Shown: positions 8,739 to 17,255, counted from the first letter of the stretch. The stretch: DNA of 64,000 bases from Mycolicibacterium sp. YH-1 (GCF_022557175.1 NZ_CP092915.1:1922001-1986000), one strand, 5' to 3'. A program made the numbers and translations. Notes: a model not told the origin generated them from the letters alone.

Positions 8739-10652
8739 ATGACACTCATCGCAGAGGCTGAGCCGAGCGCGCTCACCGAACCGGCCAGACCAACGGACCC
8801 GCGCTGGGCCCGTCCCGGCCTGTGGGCCCTGCTCGCGGGTACAGCCGTGCTGTACCTGTGGGGCCTGGGCTCCTCGGGCTGGGCCAACGACTACTACGCC
8901 GCCGCCGCGCAGGCGGGCACACAGGACTGGAAGGCGTGGCTGTTCGGCTCGCTGGACGCGGGTAACGCGATCACCGTCGACAAGCCGCCCGCCGCGCTGT
9001 GGCTCATGAGCCTGTCCGGCAGGCTCTTCGGTTTCAACGCCTTCACGATGCTGCTGCCGCAGGCGCTGCTGGGCGTGGCCGCCGTCGCCCTGCTGTACGT
9101 GGCCGTCAAGCGGTGCAGTGGCCCTGGCGCTGGCCTCATCGCGGGGCTTGTCCTCGCGGTGACCCCTGTCGCGGCGCTGATGTTCCGGTTCAACAACCCC
9201 GATGCACTGCTGGTGCTGCTGCTGGTCGCCGCCGCCTACTGCACCGTGCGGGCCATCGAGAACGGCAGCTACCGCTGGATGGCCCTCGCCGGATCCGTCA
9301 TCGGCTTCGCCTTCCTCACCAAGATGCTGCAGGCGTTCCTGCCACTTCCTGCCCTCGCACTGGCGTTCCTCATCGCGGCGCCGACCTCGATGTGGAAGCG
9401 GTTGGGGGCGTTGCTGATCGGCGGGCTCACCATGGTGGTGTCGGCCGGCTGGTACATCGCGCTGGTCAGCCTCTGGCCGGCCGACTCACGGCCCTACATC
9501 GCGGGCTCGACGGACAACAGCCTGCTGCAACTGGCATTCGGCTACAACGGACTCGAGCGCATCGTCGGCGGCGAGGGCCCCGGCGGTGGCGCTGGCCCCG
9601 GGCCGGGCGGGGGGCCGGGCGGTGGTGGCCCTCCCGGCGGAAATGTCTTCTTCGGTGGCGATCCGGGAATCACCCGGATGTTCGGCCAGTCCTTCGGGGC
9701 CGAGGCGTCCTGGCTGCTGCCCGCCGCGCTGATCGGCCTGGCGGCGGTCCTGTTCCTGACGTGGCGCACCCCGCGCACCGATCGCGTCCGGGCCAGCGCG
9801 GTGCTCTGGGGTGGTTGGCTGCTGGCCACCGGTGTGGTGTTCAGCTTCATGGACGGCATCGTGCACCCGTACTACGCGGTGGCGCTGGCACCGGCGATCG
9901 CTGCGCTGGTCGGTATCTCGGTCGCAGAGTTGGTCCGACGCAGGCAGCTGTGGCAGGCCCGCGTCGTGCTGGCCGTGATGCTCGCGGTGACCGGCGCGTG
10001 GACCTTCGCATTGCTCGGCCGTACCCCCGACTGGTGGCCCATGCTGCGCTGGGTGATCCTGATCGGAGCGGTGGTGCTGGCTGCGGTGCTGGTGCTGGGG
10101 TTGCATCGCCTGGGCCGGGCGGCGGGTGCGGTGGCGGTTGCGGCCGCGTTGGTCGGTCTCGGCGGGCCGGTGGCGTTCTCGATCTACAACGCCGCCCAGA
10201 CGCCCAGCGGGCCGGGCACGATGTCGGGGCCGGCACGCCACGAGGCGTTCGGACCCGGCGGGCCCGGTGGTCCGGGCGGTCCTGGCCGTTCGCGCGATGA
10301 CACCGCGCTTGTGGATCTGGTGAAGGGCGTCGACAACCGTTGGGCCGCAGCCGGTATCGGATCGATGACGGTGAGCGACCTCGAACTGAAGTCCGGCGCG
10401 TCGCTCATGGCGATCGGCGGCTTCACGGGCAGCGACCCGTCACCGACCTTGGCTCAATTTCAGCGGTACGTCTCCGACGGCCAGGTGCGCTACTTCATTG
10501 CATCGGACCGCGGCGGCCCACCCGGGCACCGCGGCGGCACCGCGTCGCAGATCAGCGCGTGGGTGGAGCAGAACTTCACCAAACTCGACGTCGGGGGCAC
10601 CGCGGTCTACGACCTCGAATCACCACGATTCTCACCATCGCAGAGCGGATAG
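8739..10652 (+). CDS. GT39-family membrane glycosyltransferase, YkcB-like (copy 2)
   Basis: 637 residues, a clear paralog of the gene at 5480: same loop (DAGNAITVDKPPAALW), same FRFNNPDALLVLLLVA helix, same C-terminal domain (VDNRWAAAGIGS, then GGFTGSDPSPTLAQFQRY). It differs by a Gly/Pro-rich insertion of about 25 residues in an extracytoplasmic loop near residues 279-301, plus a second Gly-Pro run near residue 503. The two enzymes flank their presumed sugar donor synthase and probably modify two acceptors or positions with the same lipid-linked sugar. Eighteen bases separate it from the GT2 gene, so the set is probably co-transcribed. Confidence 0.88.
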   Translation: MTLIAEAEPSALTEPARPTDPRWARPGLWALLAGTAVLYLWGLGSSGWANDYYAAAAQAGTQDWKAWLFGSLDAGNAITVDKPPAALWLMSLSGRLFGFNAFTMLLPQALLGVAAVALLYVAVKRCSGPGAGLIAGLVLAVTPVAALMFRFNNPDALLVLLLVAAAYCTVRAIENGSYRWMALAGSVIGFAFLTKMLQAFLPLPALALAFLIAAPTSMWKRLGALLIGGLTMVVSAGWYIALVSLWPADSRPYIAGSTDNSLLQLAFGYNGLERIVGGEGPGGGAGPGPGGGPGGGGPPGGNVFFGGDPGITRMFGQSFGAEASWLLPAALIGLAAVLFLTWRTPRTDRVRASAVLWGGWLLATGVVFSFMDGIVHPYYAVALAPAIAALVGISVAELVRRRQLWQARVVLAVMLAVTGAWTFALLGRTPDWWPMLRWVILIGAVVLAAVLVLGLHRLGRAAGAVAVAAALVGLGGPVAFSIYNAAQTPSGPGTMSGPARHEAFGPGGPGGPGGPGRSRDDTALVDLVKGVDNRWAAAGIGSMTVSDLELKSGASLMAIGGFTGSDPSPTLAQFQRYVSDGQVRYFIASDRGGPPGHRGGTASQISAWVEQNFTKLDVGGTAVYDLESPRFSPSQSG

Positions 10653-10705
10653 GGCTTCACTAGCGTTAGGCCCTGCCGTATGCCCTGAGACAGGAGAATC
10701 CCGAG

Positions 10706-11197
10706 ATGTCGGTGACCGACGAGTACCTGAGGAACAACCAGGCCTACGCCGCCGAATTCAATGGACCGCTGCCACTGCCGCCGAGTAAGCACGTGGCGGT
10801 GCTGGCCTGCATGGACGCGCGGCTGGACGTGTACCGGATCCTGGGCCTGGCCGACGGGGAGGCGCACGTCATCCGCAACGCGGGGGGTGTCGTCACCGAT
10901 GACGAGATCCGCTCGCTGGCGATCAGTCAGAGGTTGTTGGGCACCAAGGAGATCATCCTCATCCACCACACCGACTGCGGCATGTTGACGTTCACCGACG
11001 ACGACTTCAAGCGGGCGATTCAGGACGAGACGGGCCTCAAACCGCAGTGGGCCGCCGAGTCGTTCAACGATCTCGACGAGGACGTCCGCCAGTCGCTGCG
11101 GCGCATCGAGGCCAGCCCGTTCGTGACCAAGCACGAGTCGCTTCGCGGATTCGTGTTCGACGTCGCCACGGGCAAGCTCAACGAGGTCACCCTCTAG
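10706..11197 (+). CDS. canA: Beta-class carbonic anhydrase (Rv1284-like)
   Basis: 163 residues, the full length of Rv1284. It interconverts CO2 and bicarbonate in the cytoplasm. The zinc ligands Cys35, His88 and Cys91 are all present, as is the Asp37-Arg39 dyad in CMDAR, together with the conserved VIRNAGG strand. A good ribosome binding site (caggag) lies 8 bases before the ATG. As in M. tuberculosis it stands just upstream of cysD and cysNC, here separated by a convergent thioesterase gene and a strong hairpin. Confidence 0.97.
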   Translation: MSVTDEYLRNNQAYAAEFNGPLPLPPSKHVAVLACMDARLDVYRILGLADGEAHVIRNAGGVVTDDEIRSLAISQRLLGTKEIILIHHTDCGMLTFTDDDFKRAIQDETGLKPQWAAESFNDLDEDVRQSLRRIEASPFVTKHESLRGFVFDVATGKLNEVTL

Positions 11198-11210
11198 GTC
11201 ACCCCCGAGC

Positions 11211-11259
11211 GATTTCGGCGCGTTTCGGAGCGGTCACCGCTCCAAAACGCGCCGAAATC
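11211..11259. terminator. Long hairpin between convergent genes, likely bidirectional terminator
   Basis: Two 24-base arms (11211-11234 and 11236-11259) are complementary with a single mismatch and almost no loop. The hairpin sits 13 bp after the carbonic anhydrase stop and touches the stop of the convergent thioesterase gene. There is no U-tract, which is usual for mycobacterial terminators. Confidence 0.75.
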
Positions 11260-11671
11260 ACCCGATCTTGTAGGTGGCGATGGCCTTGGCGACCAGCTCG
11301 CCATCGGGGGTCATGATCTCGGCCTCGCAGTTGACCAGCGATCGGCCGCGCCGCAGCACACGGCCGACGCCGATCAGGTCGGTCGAACGGGCGGGCGCCA
11401 TGTAGTCCAGGGCCATCGACACCGTGACACCGCGGAGGTTGTCGGGCGCCTGCGCGCCACACCATGCCGCCGCCATCACGGTGAGATCGGCCAGCGTGGC
11501 GATGGCTCCGCCGTGCACCATGTCACCGACCGTGGTGTTCGACGGACTCCACGGCAGCCGCAAGCGCACCTCGTCATCCTCGAGTTTGTCCGCAATGACG
11601 CCCAGCTTGGCGACGAACGGGGACTGGGGGAGGAACTGGGCGATGACCTCGGCGCCGGTGGGAGTGGACAC
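11258..11671 (-). CDS. Hotdog-fold acyl-CoA thioesterase (PaaI family)
   Basis: 137 residues, one hotdog domain. The helix with the PaaI-type signature (VGDMVHGGAIATLADLTVMAAAW) contains the HGGAI box and the catalytic-region acidic residue. The later strands SMALDYMAPARSTDLIGVGRVLRRGRS are typical. It should hydrolyse a small or aromatic acyl-CoA in the cytoplasm; the substrate is not predictable. The start is GTG at 11671. Its stop lies at the base of the hairpin shared with the carbonic anhydrase gene, and it diverges from cysD. Confidence 0.88.
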   Translation of the reverse strand: MSTPTGAEVIAQFLPQSPFVAKLGVIADKLEDDEVRLRLPWSPSNTTVGDMVHGGAIATLADLTVMAAAWCGAQAPDNLRGVTVSMALDYMAPARSTDLIGVGRVLRRGRSLVNCEAEIMTPDGELVAKAIATYKIG

Positions 11672-11707
11672 GCTGACGAGTGTCGTCGGCCGGGGTGCGG
11701 AGATTCA

Positions 11708-11724
11708 ATTACCTGCCAGGTAAT
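11708..11724. promoter_or_regulatory. Perfect 17-bp palindrome upstream of cysD
   Basis: Eight-base arms (ATTACCTG / CAGGTAAT) around a single C. It lies in the gap between the divergent thioesterase and cysD genes, 30 bp before a candidate -35 box. A dimeric repressor or activator site is the simplest reading; the regulator is unknown. Confidence 0.6.
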
Positions 11725-11753
11725 CGTCCTGATCTCAGGGGTCGCCCGCGGCG

Positions 11754-11783
11754 TTGACATGTTTCGACGGCTCAGCGTAGATT
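11754..11783 (+). promoter_or_regulatory. Candidate sigma-A promoter for cysD
   Basis: TTGACA at 11754-11759 and TAGATT at 11778-11783 are separated by 18 bp. They lie about 50 bp ahead of the cysD start. Supported by sequence match and position only. Confidence 0.5.
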
Positions 11784-11834
11784 CCTGGCCATGCGTGTAA
11801 TGCTGGCCAACTCGACCAACTTAAAGAGGAAGTC

Positions 11835-12761
11835 GTGACGACTCAGGAACTGGGCACCTCCGCCGGAAAGTACGAGCTGAGCCACCTGCGCTCGCTCGAG
11901 GCCGAGGCCATCCACATCATCCGTGAGGTCGCCGCGGAGTTCGAGAAGCCGGTGCTGCTCTTCTCCGGTGGCAAGGACTCCATCGTGATGCTGCATCTGG
12001 CGCTCAAGGCGTTCCGACCGGGCCGGCTGCCGTTCCCGGTGATGCACGTCGACACCGGCCACAACTTCGACGAGGTGCTCGAGGTCCGCGACGAGTTGGT
12101 CGCCGAATCCGGTATCCGCCTCGTCGTGGCCAAGGTGCAGGACGATATCGACGCGGGCCGTGTCGTCGAGACCATCCCGTCGCGCAACCCGATGCAGACG
12201 TTCACGCTGCTGCGTGCCATCCGCGAGAACAAGTTCGACGCGGCATTCGGCGGTGCCCGCCGCGACGAGGAGAAGGCCCGCGCCAAGGAGCGGGTGTTCA
12301 GCTTCCGCGACGAGTTCGGCCAGTGGGACCCCAAGGCGCAGCGCCCCGAGCTGTGGAACCTCTACAACGGGCGACACCATAAGGGTGAGCACATCCGGGC
12401 GTTCCCGATCTCGAACTGGACCGAGTTCGACATCTGGTCCTACATCGGCGCCGAGAAGATCAAGCTGCCGTCGATCTACTACGCGCACCAGCGCAAGGTG
12501 TTCGAGCGCGACGGCATGCTGCTGGCCGTGCACAAGTACCTGCAGCCCCGCAAGGACGAGGAGATCGTCGAGAAGACCGTGCGCTTCCGCACCGTCGGCG
12601 ACGTCACCTGCACCGGCTGCGTGGAATCGCTGGCGGGCACGGTGTCCGAGGTGATCGCCGAGACCGCCGTGTCGCGGCTGACCGAGCGCGGCGCGACCCG
12701 TGCTGATGACCGGATCTCCGAGGCAGGCATGGAAGACCGCAAGCGAGAGGGCTACTTCTGA
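11835..12761 (+). CDS. cysD: Sulfate adenylyltransferase subunit 2
   Basis: 308 residues, full length. It is the catalytic subunit that forms APS from ATP and sulfate, driven by GTP hydrolysis in CysN. The PP-loop reads FSGGKDS at residues 43-49, and the ARRDEEKARAKERVFSFRD block is intact. Start GTG at 11835 behind aaagagga. Its TGA shares one base with the cysNC ATG. Cytoplasmic; first step of sulfate assimilation. Orthologous in position and sequence to Rv1285. Confidence 0.97.
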   Translation: MTTQELGTSAGKYELSHLRSLEAEAIHIIREVAAEFEKPVLLFSGGKDSIVMLHLALKAFRPGRLPFPVMHVDTGHNFDEVLEVRDELVAESGIRLVVAKVQDDIDAGRVVETIPSRNPMQTFTLLRAIRENKFDAAFGGARRDEEKARAKERVFSFRDEFGQWDPKAQRPELWNLYNGRHHKGEHIRAFPISNWTEFDIWSYIGAEKIKLPSIYYAHQRKVFERDGMLLAVHKYLQPRKDEEIVEKTVRFRTVGDVTCTGCVESLAGTVSEVIAETAVSRLTERGATRADDRISEAGMEDRKREGYF

Positions 12762-14611
12762 TGGCGACGTTATTGCGACTCGCGACCGCCGGATCGGTCG
12801 ACGACGGCAAGTCGACGCTCATCGGGCGACTGCTGTTCGACTCCAAGGCCGTCATGGAGGACCAGCTGGCCTCGGTCGAGCGCACCTCGAAGGAGCGTGG
12901 GCACGACTACACCGACCTGGCTCTGGTCACCGACGGCCTGCGCGCCGAGCGGGAGCAGGGCATCACGATCGATGTCGCCTACCGCTACTTCGCCACGGCC
13001 AAGCGGAAATTCATCATCGCCGACACCCCGGGCCACGTGCAGTACACCCGCAACATGGTCACGGGTGCGTCGACGGCACAGTTGGTGATCGTCCTCGTCG
13101 ACGCCCGCCACGGGCTCCTGGAGCAGTCGCGGCGGCACGCCTTCCTGGCGTCACTGCTCGGCATTCAGCACATCGTGCTTGCCGTGAACAAGATGGACCT
13201 CGTCGACTGGAGCCAGGAGGTCTTCGAGAAGATCCGCGACGACTTCCACGAGTTCGCCGCACGCCTCGACATCCACGACGTGACGACCATTCCGCTGTCG
13301 GCGCTCAACGGCGACAACGTGGTCACCAAGTCGGACGTGGCGCCCTGGTATGAGGGCCCGGCACTGCTGAACCACCTCGAAGAGGTCTACATCGCCGGCG
13401 ACCGCAACCTGGTCGACGTGCGTTTCCCGGTGCAGTACGTGATCCGTCCACAGACCCACGAGCACGCCGACCACCGCAGCTACGCGGGCACGATCGCCAG
13501 CGGCGTCATGCGTACCGGCGACGAGGTCGTGGTGCTGCCCGCGGGAAAGACCAGTCACATCACCGCGATCGAGGGCCCCACGGGTCCCCTCGATGAGGCC
13601 TTCGCATCGATGGCAGTGTCGATAAGCCTCGCCGACGACATCGACATCTCGCGTGGCGACATGATCGCTCGGCCCAACAATCAGCCGCACGTCACACAGG
13701 ACTTTGACGCGACGGTGTGTTGGATGGCCGACGAGTCCGCACTCGAACCGGGCCGCGACTACATCATCAAGCAGACGACGCGGACCACCCGCGCCAGGGT
13801 GACGGCGCTCGACTACCGGCTCGATGTCAACACGCTGCACCGCGACAAGAGCGCAACGGCGTTGAAGATCAACGAACTTGGCCGCGTCACGCTGCGCACC
13901 CAGGTGCCGCTGCTACTCGACGAGTACTCCCGCAACGCGGCGATCGGATCGTTCATCCTGATCGACCCGGACACCAATGGCACGGTCGCCGCGGGCATGG
14001 TCCGCGATACCACCCCAGCCGCGACACGGACCGCGAGCCCCAATGCGGTCAGGCATCAGAACCTGGTCACGGCCGAGGACCGGCTGTCGCGAGGATCCAC
14101 GATCTGGTTCACCGGACTGTCGGGCTCCGGCAAGTCGTCGGTGGCGATGCTCGTCGAGCAGAAGCTGCTCGAGAGTGGCCGTCCCGCATACGTTCTCGAC
14201 GGGGACAACCTGCGGCACGGGCTCAACGCCGATCTCGGCTTCTCGATGGCCGACCGGGCCGAGAACCTGCGGCGGCTGGCGCACATCGCCACGCTGCTCG
14301 CCGATTCCGGACAGATCGTGCTGGTGCCCGCCATCAGCCCGCTGGAGGAGCATCGGGCACTTGCGCGCAAGGTGCACGCCGATCAGGGCTACGACTTCTA
14401 CGAGGTGTTCTGCGACACCCCGCTGGAGGACTGCGAGCGTCGAGATCCCAAGGGGCTCTATGCCAAGGCGCGTGCGGGTGAGATCACGCACTTCACCGGT
14501 ATCGACAGCCCGTACCAGCGGCCGAGGAATCCGGACCTGCGGCTGACCTGCGATCACCAGGTCGACGATCTCGCCCAGCAGGTCATCGACATGATCGACG
14601 CGAAGCGGTGA
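12761..14611 (+). CDS. cysNC: Bifunctional sulfate adenylyltransferase subunit 1 / APS kinase
   Basis: 616 residues, two fused enzymes as in Rv1286. Residues 1-430 are the CysN GTPase: P-loop GSVDDGKST, switch region DTPGH, and NKMD, followed by EF-Tu-like beta barrels. Residues about 440-616 are APS kinase (CysC): P-loop GLSGSGKSS at 452-460, VLDGDNLRHGLN, and the lid region FTGIDSPYQRP. It converts sulfate through APS to PAPS together with CysD. The stop overlaps the following phosphatase start as GTGA. Confidence 0.97.
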   Translation: MATLLRLATAGSVDDGKSTLIGRLLFDSKAVMEDQLASVERTSKERGHDYTDLALVTDGLRAEREQGITIDVAYRYFATAKRKFIIADTPGHVQYTRNMVTGASTAQLVIVLVDARHGLLEQSRRHAFLASLLGIQHIVLAVNKMDLVDWSQEVFEKIRDDFHEFAARLDIHDVTTIPLSALNGDNVVTKSDVAPWYEGPALLNHLEEVYIAGDRNLVDVRFPVQYVIRPQTHEHADHRSYAGTIASGVMRTGDEVVVLPAGKTSHITAIEGPTGPLDEAFASMAVSISLADDIDISRGDMIARPNNQPHVTQDFDATVCWMADESALEPGRDYIIKQTTRTTRARVTALDYRLDVNTLHRDKSATALKINELGRVTLRTQVPLLLDEYSRNAAIGSFILIDPDTNGTVAAGMVRDTTPAATRTASPNAVRHQNLVTAEDRLSRGSTIWFTGLSGSGKSSVAMLVEQKLLESGRPAYVLDGDNLRHGLNADLGFSMADRAENLRRLAHIATLLADSGQIVLVPAISPLEEHRALARKVHADQGYDFYEVFCDTPLEDCERRDPKGLYAKARAGEITHFTGIDSPYQRPRNPDLRLTCDHQVDDLAQQVIDMIDAKR

Positions 14612-15357
14612 CCGAGTCCGATCACCAGCTGGCGGCGCGGCTCGCCACGGAGGCCGGTGAACTCCTGCTCGGCGTGCGCGCCGAACTCGCGGACGCCTAT
14701 GCCAAGGAGCGGAAGGCGGCGGGGGACAAGCGATCCCACGACTTCCTGATGGCGGCGTTGGCGGCCGAGCGTCCCGGTGACGCGGTGCTGTCGGAGGAGG
14801 GTGCCGACGACCGCATCCGGCTGACATCGGATCGGGTGTGGATCGTCGACCCGCTCGACGGCACCCGGGAGTTCTCCGAACTGGGCCGCGAGGACTGGGC
14901 CGTGCACGTGGCGCTCTGGGTGCGCGACGGCGATCACGGTGAGCTCGTCGCCGGTGCCGTCGCGCTGCCCGCGCAGGGTGTCACGCCCGCCACACCCGAC
15001 GTGGCGCCACCGCCGCCCGCACCGGCCACGCCGCGGGTCGTGGTGTCCCGCACTCGGCCGCCGGAGGTCGCACTGGCAGTGCGCGACGCACTCGGTGGAA
15101 CGCTAGTGGAAATGGGTTCCGCGGGAGCCAAGGTCGCAGCGGTGGTGCAGGGCCTCGCCGACGTCTACGTGCACGCGGGCGGGCAGTACGAGTGGGACTC
15201 GGCGGCACCCGTGGCCGTCGCCCGCGCCGCGGGGCTGTTCACGTCGCGCATCGACGGCTCGCCGTTGCGCTACAACCAGTCCGACGTGCTGCTTCCCGAC
15301 CTGATCGTGTGCCGGCCCGAACTGGCCGACGCCGTGCTGGCCGTCACCACTCGCTGA
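14608..15357 (+). CDS. 3'(2'),5'-bisphosphate nucleotidase, CysQ-like
   Basis: 249 residues, inositol-monophosphatase superfamily. Metal-binding motifs: SEEG near residues 64-67, DPLDGTREFSELG, and WDSAAPVAVARAAG near the C-terminus. It resembles M. tuberculosis CysQ (Rv2131c), which removes the 3' phosphate of PAP and PAPS. Here it is translationally coupled to cysNC (GTGA overlap), which supports a role in limiting PAPS or recycling PAP. In M. tuberculosis cysQ is elsewhere, so this could be a relocated or second copy; the symbol is left open. Confidence 0.9.
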   Translation: MTESDHQLAARLATEAGELLLGVRAELADAYAKERKAAGDKRSHDFLMAALAAERPGDAVLSEEGADDRIRLTSDRVWIVDPLDGTREFSELGREDWAVHVALWVRDGDHGELVAGAVALPAQGVTPATPDVAPPPPAPATPRVVVSRTRPPEVALAVRDALGGTLVEMGSAGAKVAAVVQGLADVYVHAGGQYEWDSAAPVAVARAAGLFTSRIDGSPLRYNQSDVLLPDLIVCRPELADAVLAVTTR

Positions 15358-15392
15358 GGCGATCGCCTCACCCACGCCGATCTACTGTCGAA

Positions 15393-15400
15393 CTACGTAG
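15393..15400. promoter_or_regulatory. CTACGTAG box upstream of the BlaI-type gene
   Basis: An 8-bp palindrome 53 bp before the repressor start. The same core occurs in the palindrome at 17225-17255. BlaI/MecI/CopY repressors bind short TAC-NTA-type palindromes and often autoregulate, so this is a candidate autoregulatory site. Confidence 0.5.
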
Positions 15401-15452
15401 ACTGCCGCTCGGTGGCGCGCGGCAGCGCATGGTCCGGTCAGGGAGGCGCACG

Positions 15453-15818
15453 GTGGCGTTCGGCGAGTTGGAGACGGTCATCATGGACCTTCTCTGGGCA
15501 CGGGATGACCCCGCGACGGTCCGCGATCTTCACACCGAACTGGCCAGCCGCCGCCAAATCGCCTACACCACCGTGATGTCGACGATGAACAACCTGCACC
15601 ACAAGGGCTGGCTGACACGCAGCCGCACCGGACTGGCCTACGCCTACTGGCCGTCGATGAGCCGTGAGGAGCACTCCGCGGCATTGATGCGTGCGGCGCT
15701 GCAGTCCGGTGGGGACGCCGATCTGGTGCTGTCGTTCTTCATCGATCAGATGGGTGCGGTCGAGTCGGCCAAGCTACGGGAGGCCGTGCAGCGCGCCGCC
15801 CAGAGGCCGGCCCCGTGA
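15453..15818 (+). CDS. BlaI/MecI/CopY-family transcriptional repressor
   Basis: 121 residues. The winged-helix domain begins with FGELETVIMDLLWARDDPATVRDLH and includes the recognition helix AYTTVMSTMNNLHHKGWLTR. The C-terminal dimerisation helix ends the protein. Family members repress beta-lactamase, copper or respiratory genes and are inactivated by a partner membrane protease or ligand. The next gene, overlapping by four bases, is such an M56 protease. GTG at 15453 is chosen because gggagg lies just before it; ATG at 15429 would add eight residues. Confidence 0.9.
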   Translation: MAFGELETVIMDLLWARDDPATVRDLHTELASRRQIAYTTVMSTMNNLHHKGWLTRSRTGLAYAYWPSMSREEHSAALMRAALQSGGDADLVLSFFIDQMGAVESAKLREAVQRAAQRPAP

Positions 15819-16768
15819 ACGCCGCGTCCCTGATGTTCGGCTGCGCCCTGCTCATCACGTGGGGCGCACCCGCCGTCATCGAACGTCTTGCGTCCTCGGG
15901 GATCAGTCCGCACTGGGGTGTGACGGCGTGGCTCACCGCTGTCGGCGCCGCACTGGCGTCGTGGCTTGCCGTCATCGTCCTTGCCGGCAGTGCGGCGATC
16001 CGGAGCCTCGCCACGGGGTCGCAGCTGACGATCTGCGGTAAGCCCGTCCACGCGATCGGTCCCGTCGACCTGCCCGCGCCGCTGACCACAGCGATGGTCG
16101 GCGGTTTCGCGGGGCTGGGGATGGCGATCTACCTGCTCACCGTCTATCGAGTGGGCGCCGCCGCGCGCCGCGGTCGTGCAGGCAACCGCGAGCACGCGTC
16201 CGCGGCCCGCATCCTCGGCCAGCCGGTGATCGCGGGAGGCGCCGCGGTGATCATCACCGCGGACCAACCGGCTGCCTACTGTGTGGCGGCGGGGCGGCGC
16301 GACACCATCGTGTTGACCAGCGCTGCCATGGATCGGTTGGACGATGCAGGGGTCGCGGCCGTCATCGCCCACGAGAACGCGCACCTGCGCGGCCGCCACC
16401 CGCTGATCACCGCCGTGCTGTCCGCTCTCGCCGACGCGCTGCCGCGGTTCACGGTGCTGACCGCCGCGGCACGCGCAGTTCCGCCACTGTTGGAGATGTG
16501 CGCCGACGACACCGCCGTTGGCGTGCACGGTCGCGGTCCCCTTCTCGACAGTCTGGTGGCCCTCGCCTGCGCGCCTGCGGCATCGCGGGTGGCGCCGGAG
16601 GGAGTGCTGCAGGCCGCGGCGGTGGCCGTCGTCGCGCGCGTGACGCGACTGGTCACCCCCGCCTCGGCGCGCCATCGCTGGCGCGAGCGCACCGCGCTGT
16701 CGGCGATCATCGGCATCACCGCGGCGTTGCCGGCACTGGCGATCTTGCTATGTGACGTGCTCGGCTGA
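15815..16768 (+). CDS. M56-family membrane metallopeptidase (BlaR1-like, no sensor domain)
   Basis: 317 residues. Four predicted membrane helices (residues near 5-20, 35-58, 90-110 and the C-terminus) surround a zinc-protease domain with HENAH (HExxH-type) and an ECAD-like downstream metal-ligand region (LLEMCADD). It lacks the extracytoplasmic penicillin-binding domain of BlaR1, so the activating signal is unknown. It is translationally coupled to the BlaI-type gene, the standard repressor-protease pairing. Its last 21 bases overlap the convergent gene at 16748. Confidence 0.88.
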   Translation: MNAASLMFGCALLITWGAPAVIERLASSGISPHWGVTAWLTAVGAALASWLAVIVLAGSAAIRSLATGSQLTICGKPVHAIGPVDLPAPLTTAMVGGFAGLGMAIYLLTVYRVGAAARRGRAGNREHASAARILGQPVIAGGAAVIITADQPAAYCVAAGRRDTIVLTSAAMDRLDDAGVAAVIAHENAHLRGRHPLITAVLSALADALPRFTVLTAAARAVPPLLEMCADDTAVGVHGRGPLLDSLVALACAPAASRVAPEGVLQAAAVAVVARVTRLVTPASARHRWRERTALSAIIGITAALPALAILLCDVLG

Positions 16769-17200
16769 TCGGGCCTCGGTGCCGCAGTCGCCGGACGCAC
16801 AGGGCCGCCGACGCCATCGCAGGACGACGAGAGCGAGAAGCAGCGCAACCGACACCGCGGCCAGGACGGGCTGCAGGGGCGCCCAGAGCCCGAGAGCGCC
16901 AGAGGTGCCGATCGCGAGTAGAACGAGTTTGTTGCAGACCGGACACCCCACGGCGAACGTCGTCAGTGCCAAACCCGAGGCCAGCGCTCCGCCGTTGCGC
17001 CCGGGACCCGCGATCCCGAACCACGCGGCTGTCAGCACGCCGGTCGCGATCAGCACCGGGTACTCCCACCACCGAACCGGCACCTCCCTGCTGAACCACG
17101 GCGTGTCGATGATGTCGGTGGGTATCGCCATCACCACCACGGCCAGCAATCCGAAAAATGCCGCCCGCACAAGCCGATTCGCCGTCATGAGTTGCATCAT
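16748..17200 (-). CDS. Integral membrane protein with CPVC motif
   Basis: 150 residues, about four membrane helices. Between helices 2 and 3 it has AVGCPVCNKLVLLAIG, a CxxC next to the membrane, suggesting thiol or metal chemistry. Not a family I can name with certainty. It diverges from the DsbA-like/CcdA pair across the palindrome at 17225-17255 and converges on the M56 gene. The setting fits a small thiol-redox or metal-linked regulon. ATG at 17200 is taken; a second ATG follows one codon later. Confidence 0.7.
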   Translation of the reverse strand: MMQLMTANRLVRAAFFGLLAVVVMAIPTDIIDTPWFSREVPVRWWEYPVLIATGVLTAAWFGIAGPGRNGGALASGLALTTFAVGCPVCNKLVLLAIGTSGALGLWAPLQPVLAAVSVALLLALVVLRWRRRPCASGDCGTEARSAEHVT

Positions 17201-17224
17201 AGGACTCCCATGGACTAGACAGAG

Positions 17225-17255
17225 ATGTACCTACGTATCTACTACGTAGGTACAT
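17225..17255. promoter_or_regulatory. Perfect 13-bp inverted repeat, candidate BlaI-family operator
   Basis: Arms at 17225-17237 and 17243-17255 (ATGTACCTACGTA and its complement), spacer of 5 bp. It lies 25 bp upstream of the leftward membrane-protein start and upstream of the DsbA-like gene. It contains CTACGTA twice, matching the box before the BlaI-type gene. Inference: one repressor controls both. Confidence 0.6.
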
